Of a stretch of 64,000 nt of DNA, positions 1 to 11,984 are shown piece after piece. The DNA comes from Mytilus trossulus. Its lineage: Eukaryota > Mollusca > Bivalvia > Mytilida > Mytilidae. The first letter of the stretch is position 1, and every line of letters begins with the position of its first letter. The notes under the pieces were generated by a model that did not search any database, was not told the DNA's origin, and saw only the letters and a list, made by a program, of their open reading frames with translations. The stretch is taken from positions 64,974,457-65,038,456 of the forward strand of contig NC_086374.1 in the NCBI RefSeq assembly GCF_036588685.1, in the 5' to 3' direction. Made by a program: the position numbers and the translations under genes.

Positions 1-301
1 CCGTTCCGTGATGAAAATTTCAGGGACTGAATTTTCGGCTCTACTAGACACCATTTGTGAGTATGGTCTTAAAGAAACAATGAAAGTCCATCGGAAGGGG
101 ACGATAAATGGCTGACCCGTGTAAAGAGAGAGAGCCATATCTGTTGCACGTTAAACACACGTTTGTAGATTTCGAAAAAGAGCAAACTTATGCCGCTACA
201 AGGTAGCACTTGCTCACGCAAAGTGAAAAAGAGATTAATTTAAGTTGCAAAACTTGTTTCCCAATCCACTATAAATAAATATGTTTAAAGTAAGACGGTT
301 G

Positions 302-510
302 TCACATGTGGAACATAATCTGCCTACCCTTTGGGAGCCCAGAGTTCACTCAAAATCTTTTGGGGAGATTGTGTTACTCAATCTGTAGCTTTATATGTTG
401 TGTTTTGTATACTGTTGCTTGTCTTATTTGTTTGTTGCCCGGCTTTGTCAGTTCGTTTTTAATTATGAGTTTGATGTCCCTATAGTATATTTCGTCCTTA
501 TTCAAGTAGT
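302..510 (+). repeat. dispersed repeat family E, degraded copy
   Basis: This stretch contains CACATGTGGA, a TACCCTTTGGGAGC-like block and a TGAGTTTGATGTCC block in the same order as 1938-2165 and as the reverse complement of about 29830-30042. The three copies define one interspersed family. I see no ORF that accounts for it. Bases 1-301 to its left show nothing gene-like. Confidence 0.6.
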
Positions 511-1864
511 GAAAGGTTTTAAATGATAGATTAGTGTAGCTAAATGTATCATGATAACGATTTGGTTCTATATATATATCACCGTGAGCAAATTAAGAAC
601 TTAGTATTTTCGCGGATATTTGTCTTATTGCGTTTATCTTCTTCACTTTACTTTGAGGAGATTTTTGGCCGATTTTCATTACTGCAACTTAATGTCTTTA
701 AAGTAAAAAAAATACCAAAGGGACAATCAACATATAAAACCATGAATCAAATAAAGTTAATTAAAACCATGAACAAAATAAAGTTAAAGTCCAAGAGACG
801 AACAACAGTCCACAAAACACAGTATACCATGAAAACGATCACTCCTAAAACAGCGAATGATCTTATAAGGTAAAAAAGAGTATTTAACTTTGTCACTTTG
901 TTATTATACACTGATTATAGTGTTTTACATCCACAATGACATGCTTATGTATTTTAAAAGCTTATGTAGAAATTTCTCAAAGCATCTTTTATTCAAATAG
1001 TTAAAGCGAATAAACTTCTAAACACATTTAATATGATTTAATATATCACGATTTTAAACTAATTAAGAAACAGCCTCATTTTATTTAGTTCGTTTACATC
1101 ACGCTCTAGACAACCAAGTGTTTCTAACCAAGGTTACTTATTTCAATGTTGCCTACGATTTAGTAGCAAAGTCATGTTTGCATTTAAACATAATTACAAA
1201 AAGTAAAAAAAATTGACTCAGTAAAAAACAGTTTAACCTCAATTACCTCGCATATATTATGTTCTAACTTTAAATATCCCTTCTTTTATTATGAAATCTC
1301 ATTCTCCTCCATGATGTTCTCAATAAGCGATGTGCTATTTTAACATAAATTAACAAAATGATCGCTTTTTGAAGATGGTAGATTTTTGGGCAACTGCAAA
1401 CACTTCAATAGAAGGCTGTTCCATGAACAAAAATAAATAATAACATCTTAAAATTACAAAACAAATATTCCTTGACCTAAAATATATACATGTGTCTATT
1501 TTTTAGCATACAAATATCGATTCCCCAAGCTATATTTTACTTTTTGAAAAAAAAATCTTTTTTTTAGGATTTGTGATAAATTTCAATTTTCGGGAAATTT
1601 TGCACATCGAATTTCTTATTTTTTCATTTGATTTGGAAATTATGTATCATGTTCTATAAAGTTCATATGATCTTTTGAAAAAATTTAGGGTACAAGAATA
1701 AGAAAATAGCGTTTTATTTAATAATCGTAAAAATTGGAATTTTTTTTCATGACCTTTGACCTTGATTTAACAGAAAATGCATCGAACGACTTTTTTACGA
1801 CCGGGCAAAATAGAAAGTACAGATTATCAGCTTTCGAATGATATATAATACAGCCGTATGTTAG
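511..1864. other. AT-rich stretch without a recognisable gene
   Basis: Only short, low-complexity open frames are present, for example 544-873, which is Lys/Thr/Ile-rich with no motif. I see no exon with convincing splice sites. Confidence 0.5.
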
Positions 1865-1937
1865 GTGGGTGCATTAAAGTCGTTAACTAAGCGTCTTTTT
1901 GAAATAAGTCACTCGCCTATATGTCATCACACAAGCA

Positions 1938-2165
1938 ACACGATGGGTGCCACATGTGGAGCAGGACCTGCTTACCCTTCGGGAGCACATGCAATCCTCC
2001 CTCGTTTTTGGTTGGGTTCGTGTTGTTTATTCTTTAGTTTTCTATGCTGTGTCATGTGTACTATTGTTTGTCTGTTTGCCTTTTTCATTTTTAGCCATGG
2101 CGTTGTCAGTTTATTTTCGATTTATGAGTTTGACTGTCGTCCCTTTGGTATCTTTTGTCCGTCTT
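1938..2165 (+). repeat. dispersed repeat family E
   Basis: This is the best preserved of three copies (others at 302-510 and, inverted, about 29830-30042). It runs from a GGGTGCCACATGTGGAGCAG start to a TTTTGTCCGTC end. The open frames at 1865-2323 and 1947-2171 read through this non-coding repeat and are not genes. The copy directly abuts a Penelope-like fragment on the other strand. The copy at 29.8-30.0 kb also lies close to such a fragment, so the two may belong to one element. Confidence 0.65.
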
Positions 2166-2950
2166 TTATAGCTTCCTTGTTAGCAGCAATCTTCTTTCAA
2201 GGAAATACTGATAGGAAATACAACTTCGGGAATATTGTTTCAATTGGAAGGTATATACTCTGTATGCAGGCGCTGCAGGAATGTAGCTACATAGAAATGA
2301 AAAGTTCACAATTGGAAAGCTAAAATAATCTCTTTTGTCGTAAAGTTTTGTTATTAACCGACCCTCATTGTCAATTTCTAGATGTGAGTCAAGATATGGG
2401 GCAGACTTCACTGTATCTGTAGTATCTTTTATCTCTAGTTCAACGAGATAGATTCGTTCAATAAGTCACCAAATTTTGAATTATATAGTGAGATAACATC
2501 ATCTATAGCTAAACGTAAAGTAAAAGTTATTACTGACTTCTTATATTTCTTCCTAAGAAGTTCCGGTATAATGTCAGCCTTGTAATAATAAAGAAACAAG
2601 TCAGCTAGTAGAGGGGAACAACTGGTTCCCATTGGAATGCCAACAGTCCTTCAAAAGTAACAAATATGTTGTCAATCATCTTGATAATGTCAGTTTCAGA
2701 GAATTTTTTCAGAGTGATTCTTTACAAAGTAGGATTTATCCCTCCCTAAGACAAGATACTTGTATCTACATTCACCATTCTTTTAAATGAAACCAAGTTA
2801 TAGCAACTCTTTCAATTAGTCTTGTAGTTTAGAATGGGAAATACTTTTGTAAAGTGTAGAAAAGTCAAATGTTTTAATACTATTGCAAGATGATAGCGTC
2901 TTAGAATTATTCTAAAATATCTTTGGATTTTTTTAGTATCCACATCTAAT
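2166..2950 (-). mobile_element. Penelope-like reverse transcriptase fragment, decayed
   Basis: On the minus strand, broken frames read in order KTFDFSTLY, YKYLVLGRDKSYFVKN, MGTSCSPLLADLFLYYY, AIDDVISLYNSKFGD, then YLDSHLEIDNEGRL and TKLYDKRDYFSFPIVNF. This is the palm region of a reverse transcriptase of the type that usually carries MGTNCAPLLADLFL and YIDDV, here mutated to AIDDV with both Asp kept. Frameshifts separate the blocks (2435-2632, 2166-2411), so it cannot be active. Assignment to Penelope-like elements is from remembered family motifs; the reverse-transcriptase identity is firmer than the clade. Matching fragments lie at 20840-21110 and 28870-29330. Confidence 0.75.
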
Positions 2951-3199
2951 TCACATCTCCTCTAGAATATGCAGTTTTAAAATTTCAAATGTGACGTCCT
3001 TTGTTGCGTTGGGGTTTTTGGCTACCTCGGCTGTGTATATTTATGTGCTGGTTTATATTGTTTTGTGTTATGTATCCGTTTTTATTCTATAGTTAGTCAC
3101 TTCGGTTTTGTCATGTATATCTATTATATAGTCTTTTTTTATAAAATTTACTGTTTGCAAAAGTGTGAATTATTCTAAATACATTTTAGTAAGGATGCT

Positions 3200-3345
3200 C
3201 TTATCCAGGCAGAGAACGCTAGCCGTATTGGGCCCAACTTCTTGAATATTTTGGTCCTCAGTGCTCTTCAACTTTGTTTTGGCTTTCGAACTTTTTTCAT
3301 CTGAGCGTCACTGGTTAGTCATGACGAAACACACGGCTGGCGTAT
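3200..3345 (-). repeat. dispersed repeat family A, fragment
   Basis: This is a diverged copy of the element seen better at 6838-7190 and 26049-26395. It shares the CTCAGTGCTCTTCAACTTTG block, the GAGCGTCACTGG block and the GACGAAACACACGGCTGGCG block. Several substitutions show that it is old. Confidence 0.6.
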
Positions 3346-3760
3346 TAAATCTTAAACATTGTACCCTTTTGTTTGCTGTTATTCGTGTGTTTCTCTTTCT
3401 TATATGTTCTCCCATTTATTTGTACTGTAGTTTCTGTCATTTTAATTTTATATTCAACGTTGTCATAAAAGCCGGAGGTTTGACATGCCACAAAACCAGT
3501 TTCAACCCACCACTTTTTTTTCTTAAAATGCTCTATACCAAGTCAGACAAATGGACATTGTTATATCATAGTTCGTTTCTGTATGTGTTATATTTTAACG
3601 GTGTGTTTTTGTTGTGCCGTTGTTCTCACCTTATATTTGATGTGTTTCCCTCAGTTTTAGTTTGTAACCCGGATTTGTTTTTCCTCAATCGATTTGTGAG
3701 TTTCGAACAGCGGTATACTACTGTTGCCTTTATTTACAAAAACTTTGGAGCCCGTCTTTG
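3346..3760 (+). repeat. dispersed repeat with GAACAGCGGTATACTACTG end
   Basis: The stretch ends with a block containing GAACAGCGGTATACTACTG followed by TTGCCTTTATTTAC. The same block recurs at 23494-23523 and at 28077-28096, so it is an interspersed repeat. The 166-residue open frame at 3261-3761 is hydrophobic, has no family motif and spans two repeats; I do not treat it as a gene. Confidence 0.5.
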
Positions 3761-3784
3761 ATTGTGGATAAAATAGATGTTAAG

Positions 3785-4275
3785 CTGTACCCTATTTAAT
3801 TGAGCAATCATAATTATTGAAGAAAAATTGTTGAGGTCTATGCGTTTTAAATACAAATAAAAAACGACTTATTCTCATTTAAAAAATCATTTAAATCAAG
3901 ATTCTTCCGAGTAATGTAATATTTTAACTTTAACGAACAATATTTCCAAAAAGGAATTGAGTTTAGTACTGATTAACTGATTGGTTGGTGGAAACAAAGT
4001 TTAAGCATAAACATTTGGAGAATGTTAGAAAAATACACCAACGTTGTTAATAAATCCCCAGCCTGATAAGTTGTATTTGCAAAAAAGTTGACATTAATGC
4101 AATACTTATGATGCCAGTCATAATTATAAAATTCAAGGTCAGATGTTTCCGCTGTGATACTTAGACTCTCTGTGGTAAGTCAAGCCTAGTCTTTGTTGCT
4201 TTACTATTTTCGTTTAAACATTAAATTACATAACCATTTTCCTGTCCATTTGCTAAAGGTCGAAATTATAATTTA
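3785..4275. pseudogene. relic of the VAMP4 3' flank (third copy)
   Basis: This stretch is colinear with 32960-33490, the final VAMP4 exon and its upstream intron. Shared blocks include TTTAGTACTGATTAACTGATT (against TTTAGTACTAATCAACTGATT), GTTGTTAATAAATCC, CTCTGTGGTAAGTCAAGCCT and CCATT(T)GCTAAAGGTC. The part matching the last VAMP4 exon (about 3785-3855) no longer has a usable reading frame or acceptor. It lacks the TIR element that interrupts the 33-34 kb copy. It is best explained as a decayed remnant of the duplication that made the two TIR-BIR genes. Confidence 0.7.
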
Positions 4276-4910
4276 TGTTGAAATTGAATGAGTTCTTATC
4301 ACGATTCTTACTTAACTCTTCTTAAATTATCTGTTTATAATTTAAAAATTATGATATAACAAAACGAATTCACACTTTTCTTTGCGCAACAGTTTACTGT
4401 ATACTAGGCCCGACTTTTGTAATTATTAAAATGAAGACCAGATTAATTCGTTTCTTTAAACGCAAACCAGTCCACCACCCTCTCACACTCCTGTAAAGGA
4501 AATTTATCGTGCCCTAGTACGATTCTAGTACGTGTAAGCTACTTTATTTTCAATGTGTCTACATCAAAGTACTCTTTTAAGCGGATAATAAAAATATTAT
4601 TAACTCCATAGTATATTCAAAACAATGGGACCACATGCATATGACATTTGCAGGTCTTTACAACTTAATTAAGGCACCACTACTATTTGTCATATATATA
4701 CATGTGAAATATCATGTATTCTAAAAGTAAAAAGGAATCTGTATTTACTTAAAGAGTGCACAATGATATATGCTACTGTAATGCGGTACGTTTTCCTATT
4801 TTTCATGTGATAAACAAATAAATAAAGCAAATTCACCTGAGTGTTACATGAAAGTTATTGATTTTGCATCGTTTTATTTTAGGTAATTTTACAAAACGTT
4901 TATAAATAGC
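4276..4910. other. no gene seen
   Basis: AT-rich sequence with no ORF, splice-site pair or repeat that I can match elsewhere in the window. Confidence 0.4.
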
Positions 4911-5735
4911 CTATGCACACAGGCACTTGTCTCAAAAAAAAAAATTCCTATATACCTTAATATAACACAAGGTACTTAACTAAATTTTTAGAAAATGACA
5001 CCCAGTCCCGAATTCACGTCATTTTTTTTATTTCTCAGTTTTCAAACCTACTTAAACTTAATATGCCGTAAATCTAAATTGAATTATCTTCACAATGGTA
5101 TATGACACGACTATCACTGTTGTCGGGATCATTAGTAGCAGGCCTCATAAGTCGGTCAACGGGATGTTTTTTTGCATTCGTCTCAATTTTTGGCAACACC
5201 CGGTCCGCATGTAATTTTATACTGGTTTCTCATTGGTCAATCGTCTGGCTAAAAATAAATGTGGGAAATTTTGGTCAATTTATAACTCTACATTAGTGTC
5301 GTTGTGTACACGTGTGTTTCATAACAAAGTTATTTGGGTTTGTTTCACATAATCTGTAAAGAATTTACAATAAAGGTAATAATTCATAGTCAGAGGGAAG
5401 CTAACAGTTTTTATTTTAATATTTTTTTATAATAATTCAATCACTGCGGGCTGGGTGTTGCCAAAAATTGAGACGAATGCAAAAAACATCCCGTTGACCG
5501 ACTTCGAAGGCCTGCTACCAATGATCCCGACAACAGTGATAGTCGTGTCATATACCATTGTGTAGATAAATCAATTTAGATTTACGGCATATTAACTTTA
5601 AGTAGGTTTGACAACCGAGAAATAAAAAAATAACGTGAATTCGGGAATGGGTGTCATTTTTCAAAAAAAATAGTTAAGTACCTTGTGTTATATTAAGGTA
5701 TATAGGGGAAAAAAATTTGAGACAAGTGCCTGTGC
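4911..5735. mobile_element. large inverted-repeat (fold-back) element
   Basis: Left arm 4911-5209 and right arm 5445-5735 are reverse complements over nearly 300 bases, with a spacer of about 235 bases. Landmarks on the left (GGCACTTGTCTC, AATATAACACAAGGTACTTA, TTAATATGCCGTAAATCTAA, ATATGACACGACTATCACTG) all recur inverted on the right. Small indels and substitutions show that the arms are not brand new. The open frame at 5102-5296 lies across the left arm and spacer and is fortuitous. The structure fits a non-autonomous fold-back or palindromic DNA transposon; no transposase is present. Confidence 0.9.
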
Positions 5736-6237
5736 CTATGCACAAGGATAATAGTTACGCTGAACGGTCATGAATCGTGACATAGGGCGGTCTATAGTCT
5801 CGATAACCCAGACGCATATTTATATATAGCGTCTGGGGTGATTAACCGGACTGGTCAGATATTTATAGGGGGCGTAACAAATAATTAAATATAGAACATA
5901 TCTATAAATAGCCCTTCCGTTATCCCCATAATATTTAAAAACAATTAATACAAACGGTAAACAGTGTAATGTAACATGTATAAAAAATACTAGAACACAC
6001 CCGCGAAATCGCGGGCATTCAGAGCGTAGTTTAAAGTATGCAAAGTGTTGTTGGAAGAATTTTGTAAAATATTGAATGACTGGAGAATTTCAGCAAAAGT
6101 ATCATAAGTCATAGGTTATTGGGGACACAATGATTGGGGAGTGTAAATGCTCCTCCTTTATTTCCAATATTCCCATTTTTTTTTTGGTTTTCTATCAATT
6201 TCAATATGAACATACATTTAGTATGTTATGAACATTC

Positions 6238-6700
6238 AAGTAAGGAGCCTGTAATTCAGTGGTTGTTGTTTGTTTTATGTGTTACATATTTGAGGGAGGA
6301 TAGGACCTCCGGGATCGGGTGTTTTAAAGCTCGGGATTTCGAGATTTACCTTTTCGGGATACGGGAATTCTTTTTTTCGGATTTCGGGACCTCGGGATTT
6401 CGTATTTTTAATTTCGGGATTTCGTGTTTTTAAGCCCGGGATTTCGGGATCCCGACCCCTCCTATCCCCCTCATATTTGTTTTTCGTTCATTTTTTTTAA
6501 CATAAATAAGGCCGCTAGTTTGAATTGTTTTACATTGTCAGTTCGGGGCCTTTTAAAGCTGAGTAAGCGGTATGGGCTTTGCTCGGTGTTGAAGATCGTA
6601 CGTTAACCTATAATTGTTAATATCTGTGTCAAATTGGTCTCTTGTGGAGAGTTGTCTCAACATGGCAATCATACCACATCTTCTTTTTTTTGTTATCAAT
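6238..6700 (+). repeat. dispersed repeat family B with CGGGATTT-rich insert
   Basis: Shares with 10395-10732 the AGGAGCCTGTAATTCAGTGG start, ATTTGTTTTTCGTTCATT, the GGGGCCTTTTA block, GGTATGGGCTTTGCTC and the ATCATACCACATCTTC end. This copy is interrupted at about 6296-6470 by a degenerate CGGGATTTCGGGAT-type run that recurs at 44540-44720. Confidence 0.7.
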
Positions 6701-6837
6701 GAATTTTGTAAAAGATTTAATGACTGGAGAATTTCAGAAAAGGTATCAAAAGTTCACATGAATATTTTTAGCGCTTATCTGTATATTATGAACATTCATT
6801 ACTATATAAATATAGTGTATTTATTTTCAATTCTAAG

Positions 6838-7190
6838 TTTACTGCTGGTGGACGTTTCGTCCCCGAGGGTATCACCAGCCCAGTAGTCAACACTTCGGTG
6901 TTGAAATGAATATCAATAATGTGGTCATTTTTATAAATTTCCTGTATACAAAACTTTGAACTTTTTGAAAAACTAAGGATTTTCTTATCCCAGGCATACC
7001 TTAGCCGTATTTGACACAAACTTTTTGGAATTTTGGATCCTCAATGCTCTTCAACTTTGTATTTGTTTGGCTTTTTACTTTTTGGGTTTATAAATATATT
7101 TGATTTGAGCGTCACTGATGAGTCTTATGTAGACGAAACGCGCGTCTGGCGTACTAAATTATAATCCTGGTACCTTTGATAACTATTTAC
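6838..7190 (-). repeat. dispersed repeat family A
   Basis: Reverse-complement copy of the element at 26049-26395. It runs from GACGTTTCGTCCCCGAGGGT through TCACTGATGAGTCTTATGTA to a TTATAATCCTGGTACC end. It has no coding capacity. The open frames 6614-6886 and 6786-7019 merely cross it. Confidence 0.75.
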
Positions 7191-9399
7191 TTATCGATCC
7201 ATAGTGGTCATTGATTTAGTATACAGACCCTCTCTATTTAATAAACTCTGTGACTACCGTGGATAGTAAACTTGAAGATGATAGCAGATAGAATTCTGAA
7301 AATACACTTTATTCTTTGTATATGTATGTTCAAAGTATACAGAAAAACGCAAACCGGAAGTATAATCTGACTTAAAATTTCGTCCAATAACGGGACAATA
7401 TCCGGATGCCTTTTTTCTCGTTTTTCTCCAGAAATAACTCAATCTGAATAATCATATGAATGGATGACAAATGGCACTATGCACTGTACCTATAGGACAC
7501 AGAGGCGTGTTGATCAATTAATTGTGGAAAGAAGAGAAGCGACACCCAAAATAAGGTCTTCTCGTTTAATAGTATAGATGTGATTATTAAAACTGACATT
7601 TTGTAGTTGACCCTATTTAGCCCAACTTGCAGATGGGCAATTTTAAAAGAACGATCAAAAACTGTAATTAGCGGTGGTCATTTTCCTGGATTTTGTGACA
7701 CATGTGAAAAAAAATATTTAAGAATTCAGACAGGATTTTTTTTCGTGGGAAAAATTTTGTTGATTATGTTACTGTAGGGAAACAATGAAGCATGACTGTA
7801 GAGTGCCCTCCTTATAACAAGGCCTGGATCAGCCAATGTGTGTGTATAGGGGATACCACGCTCCACCGTGAGAGTATAAGGGATACCACGCTCCGCTGTG
7901 CGCCAAGTCCAGGGATCCGTATAGGTGGACCGTTGTACATAAAGCCATACAATATATGCCAAATTTCTGGTGATTTATAGTTCCTCCTATAATTTAGGAC
8001 CTCATCTTTATATTTGTTGTATTTTTTCCCTCATGAACATTACCATTATTTACGACAAGGCGATAACAAGGCAACCCAAAATCAATCTATTTGTATAGTA
8101 TAACACACCACGTTTAATATTATCTCATCTTCATACTATGAAATGCCATTTTTCTATATTTTTGTATCACAGCATACACTCTCTATTCTATGAAATATTA
8201 GCCACTTGCCGTTAAGCAACCAAAAGTCGGTATATTGATCTATATTGCATCCACATTAGTCTGTATTCTTTATTTTTTCCCTTTTTCTTAGTTTTGTATC
8301 GTTATTCTTATTTCTGTAAATCCTTGTTATGATTTATGCTTTCCTTTTTATATAATCTTTCAGATATCTGACGCACTTACCTTACTCGAAAAGCCCACAT
8401 CAAGTTACGTTTATGGAAAGAAAACCAACTCATAAAAATACTAAGATTTCAATGTAGAAAATCATCCATAACAACTTATTACTGACAGATCAGTGAGATC
8501 ATACAATGAGCCAACTCAAATTTTAATTACAAAATTAACTGATCTTAAAATTGCAAACGACAGAATAGTCTGAATGTTTGACAATAATCTATATCGCCTA
8601 TTCCTTTTGGGAAGAAAACATTTAGGGACAAATCTTCACACAATATATACCACCTTGCCAGTCTTCGTGTCCATGAAGAAATACATAAGTTAACCAGTCA
8701 TTCATGAAACCCAATTTAATACTCTTTGAATACATGTTTGAATCAATCACATGTACATGTGAACCTTTATATAAAATAAGGAGATTGATATGATTGCTGA
8801 TGAGGCAACAACCTAGCAGAGTTCAAATGACATGGATGTTCGCAAATATAATCACTGCTAGGCCTTCAAAATTAAGAAAACTCCATACCATATAAATAAC
8901 TGAGAAGGGCCAGACATGTAAATGAGATGCAATTCAAACGTGAAAACTGTTAAATTTCTTATATGATTTTTAATTTGTTTAATTCTCTGATATATCTGAC
9001 AACAATGTGATTCTTGATTTTTGTTTTATTTACTTAATGAATGTCTGTGTACCTTTTTTCGCTTTATGGTTGCTGTCAGAATAATGTTTATACTGTGATT
9101 ATAATGATTGCTGGCAGCTTCAGTAATTAAAAACAAATCTTTGAATCTTTTTTTCTTATAAAATTGGAGCTGTTTATGATACAATGAAAATTCAAGTAGT
9201 ATAGATTTATTTTTAATTCTTTACATTTTACACATAATATCTGTGTCCAGAAATCTTCATTGGTTTGTCTACAAAAGAAAGTAAATGTTAAAATCATATT
9301 ATTTTTTGGTCACCAGCATAGCATATATGAAAAACAAAATGTTTGAAAAAAATTTCATACATAAATATACATTTTAAAATGTGTTGGTGCAAGCTGAAC
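7191..9399. other. long stretch without a recognisable gene
   Basis: I see no coding exon. The only structure is a short tandem duplication around 7850-7905 in which GGGATACCACGCTCC occurs twice, which produces small overlapping ORFs on both strands that are not genes. Confidence 0.45.
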
Positions 9400-9500
9400 C
9401 CTGCTTCGTCATGCGAGATTATCTCGCTGTGTTGATGACACACCCCTTTGGGTTGTTTCCTGTTCTTTTGTCGGGGTTGATGTCTCTTTGACACTTTCCC
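9400..9500 (-). repeat. dispersed repeat family C, fragment
   Basis: Contains TTGATGTCTCTTTGACAC followed by a CCCTGTTTGTATTCTC tail, matching the family C copies at 16663-16950 and 39374-39515. The open frame 9294-9494 crosses it. Confidence 0.5.
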
Positions 9501-10394
9501 TGTTTGTATTCTCTATCAAAATCATGCATGAATTTTTATCATTATTGAAGACCATACAGTTGCCTATTATAATTGATCTCATCCACCTCGTTTGAACTTG
9601 GGATGGATAACTGTCTCATTGGTATTCATATTGCATCTTTTTGTATAATGTTGACTTTTTGGTACTTTTATTCTCAATTTTTGTATGACCTCTTAATCAT
9701 GTTGATGTCTACTTTTGATAATGTATATCACTGGGATCACCGGTTGTTGCCTCATTGACACCTCCTTTCATTGATTGAAAGTTTGATGTGCTGTTATTTT
9801 CCTTCGCGGTGATGGAAGCCATGCTGTCTGGTGTTTTCCACGACTTGTATGTCGTCACAAAAAAATATAAATAGCTTTAAACAACAATCGGTACACTCGG
9901 ACTTTTCAATACTATTATCGTAATGTAATTTCTTCAGAAGTCAATAACCCACTTCTTGGTTATTCGTCTTGGACATTATCTTTAGATACAAGCTAAAAAA
10001 TCCGATACTATTCCGAATGTCATAAATTACCATTTTTATATCACTTGTCATCCAGACGCTCTACTTTGAAAAATAAAGCGGCTGGATGATCGAGACTAGG
10101 CGGTCTACGGAATCCCCACTTCCGCTAAAAAGCGAAAGTAAAAAAGCTTGGTTTCTAATCGGATAAAGAGGTCAGTATAATGGAATTATGATTGTTTTTT
10201 TTAGATAGTATCTTATCATTCAAATAAACTAAACATTGATTTGTTCATTGTGTCTTTAAGTGTCTGGATGTATATTTAAGTACCCGGAAACGTCCACTTG
10301 TATTTTTGTCCATCTGATGAGTTAAGCCTTTTTCAACAGCTTTTTATAGTTCGTTCTTATGATGTACTGTTATAATACTGATACTGTCCCAAGT

Positions 10395-10732
10395 AAGAGG
10401 AGGGTTGGGATCCCGCTTATATGTTTAACCCCGCCACATTATTTATGTATGTGCCTGTCCCAAGTCAGGAGCCTGTAATTCAGTGGTTGTCGTTTGTTTA
10501 TGGGTTACATATTTGTTTTTCGTTCATTGTTTTTTTACATAAATAAGGCAGTTAGTTTTCTCGTTTGAATTCTTTTACATTGTCTTATCGGGGCCTTTTA
10601 TAGCTGACTATGCGGTATGGGCTTTGCTCATTGTTGAAGGCCGTATGGTAACCCATAGTTGTTAATGTTTGTGTCATTTTGGTCTTTTGTGGATAGTTGT
10701 CTCATTGGCAATCATACCACATCTTCTTTTTT
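10395..10732 (+). repeat. dispersed repeat family B, best copy
   Basis: The most complete copy here. It runs from GGTTGGGATCCCGCTTATAT through TCAGGAGCCTGTAATTCAG and GCGGTATGGGCTTTGCTC to ATCATACCACATCTTC. Other copies: 6238-6700, 62592-62742, inverted 29390-29615, and a fragment at 19683-19750. No ORF of note. Confidence 0.75.
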
Positions 10733-11984
10733 ATACTAAATGATATTTAAACAAAAATTAAGGAGCGATTCTGTTTAGAATTTTTTCTTCTTTTTGTTTC
10801 AATGATATTTTTGTGATTCTAGATCAATCAAATTCAAACAAAACAGACAAAGACTCAAATTTCTAATTGTTATCAAAGGTACCAGGATTATAATTTAATA
10901 CACCAGACGCGCGTTTCGTCTACTAGTCTAATCAAAATAGATGATTAATGTGGCCAACCTCAAAAAAAATGCAACATAATTTGTTTTGGTATTTTTCAAT
11001 TCTAAAAGGCTTTCTTTGTAACATAATAAAAGTCTACTAAGATACCTAAGTGGGAAAATTGAATTTTTGGGTGAAAAATAGCAAAATTTGTCAAAAATAG
11101 TAAAAAACTGTGAAACTGTTGTTAAACATTTATTTTAAAAGATAATCATTTGAAACCAAAATTTTACATCAGTCCATATAGTGTTTATAAAATGACATCA
11201 TTGAAAAAAAGTTAATTTTATAAACATGAAATTTTAGGTGAAAACAATAGATTTTTTTATATAATTTGAGAATCAGAAAGCGTAAGTTTATTACAAAAAC
11301 AGACAGGAATTTTTTTTTTTAAAGTAATAGAAGTTCATTTGATATTTAAAAAAAAAACATTGTGATAATCATTTCAAATTTTTACAGCAATTCTCAGTTG
11401 GATAAATAATGTTTTTGGGTAAAATATAGCAAAATTATCCAAAAATTGTTAAAAACTGGAAAAAAAACAATTGGAGTTTTCACAGTTTTTTAAATCATTA
11501 CAAAATAAAAAAAAATACAGCTCTTGATATAATAATAATCAGATCAAACAAAATTCTATGTAAAACAAATATGAAAAATAACTGATTTTTTGTGAATTTG
11601 TGGCTAGTAATGGTCAAAAACCGTTAAAAAAAATAAATTCATAGTTTTTCAGAAAATTACTAAAGATGTTGGTTAAAATCAATTTATATTCTTTAAATGA
11701 AAAGTACAATGCTTAAATTTATACTATTTCAACCAACATGATAGTTTAAGCGAAAATCAGAAATGTGTTGACCATGCATTATGAGAGGTAAAAAGTCTAA
11801 TTGACCAAAATGGATGATGATCAAAAAGTAAATGACACAATATATGGGAACATTTTTTTAAAGACTGTTTCATAGTTTTCTACATACTACAAATTTCTAT
11901 TCATCCGTAAAGTCAGATTTAGCAATGGGAAAAGAATTAAAACAATTCATACAATGACGTTCAACGCTTCCTAGGCTACCTACA
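10733..11984. other. AT-rich stretch with diverged internal repeats
   Basis: No gene is visible. Related blocks of the form GGGTGAAAAATAGCAAAATT then AAAAACTG occur near 11060, 11415 and, weaker, 11590, suggesting old tandem duplication. A family A end (ACCAGGATTATAATTTA, GCGCGTTTCGTCTAC) lies at 10876-10925. Confidence 0.45.

Noticed and set aside
3261-3761. 166-residue ORF
   Set aside because: It spans two dispersed repeats, is hydrophobic without motifs, and its end block recurs at 23.5 and 28.1 kb.
5102-5296. 64-residue ORF
   Set aside because: It crosses the left arm and spacer of the fold-back element.
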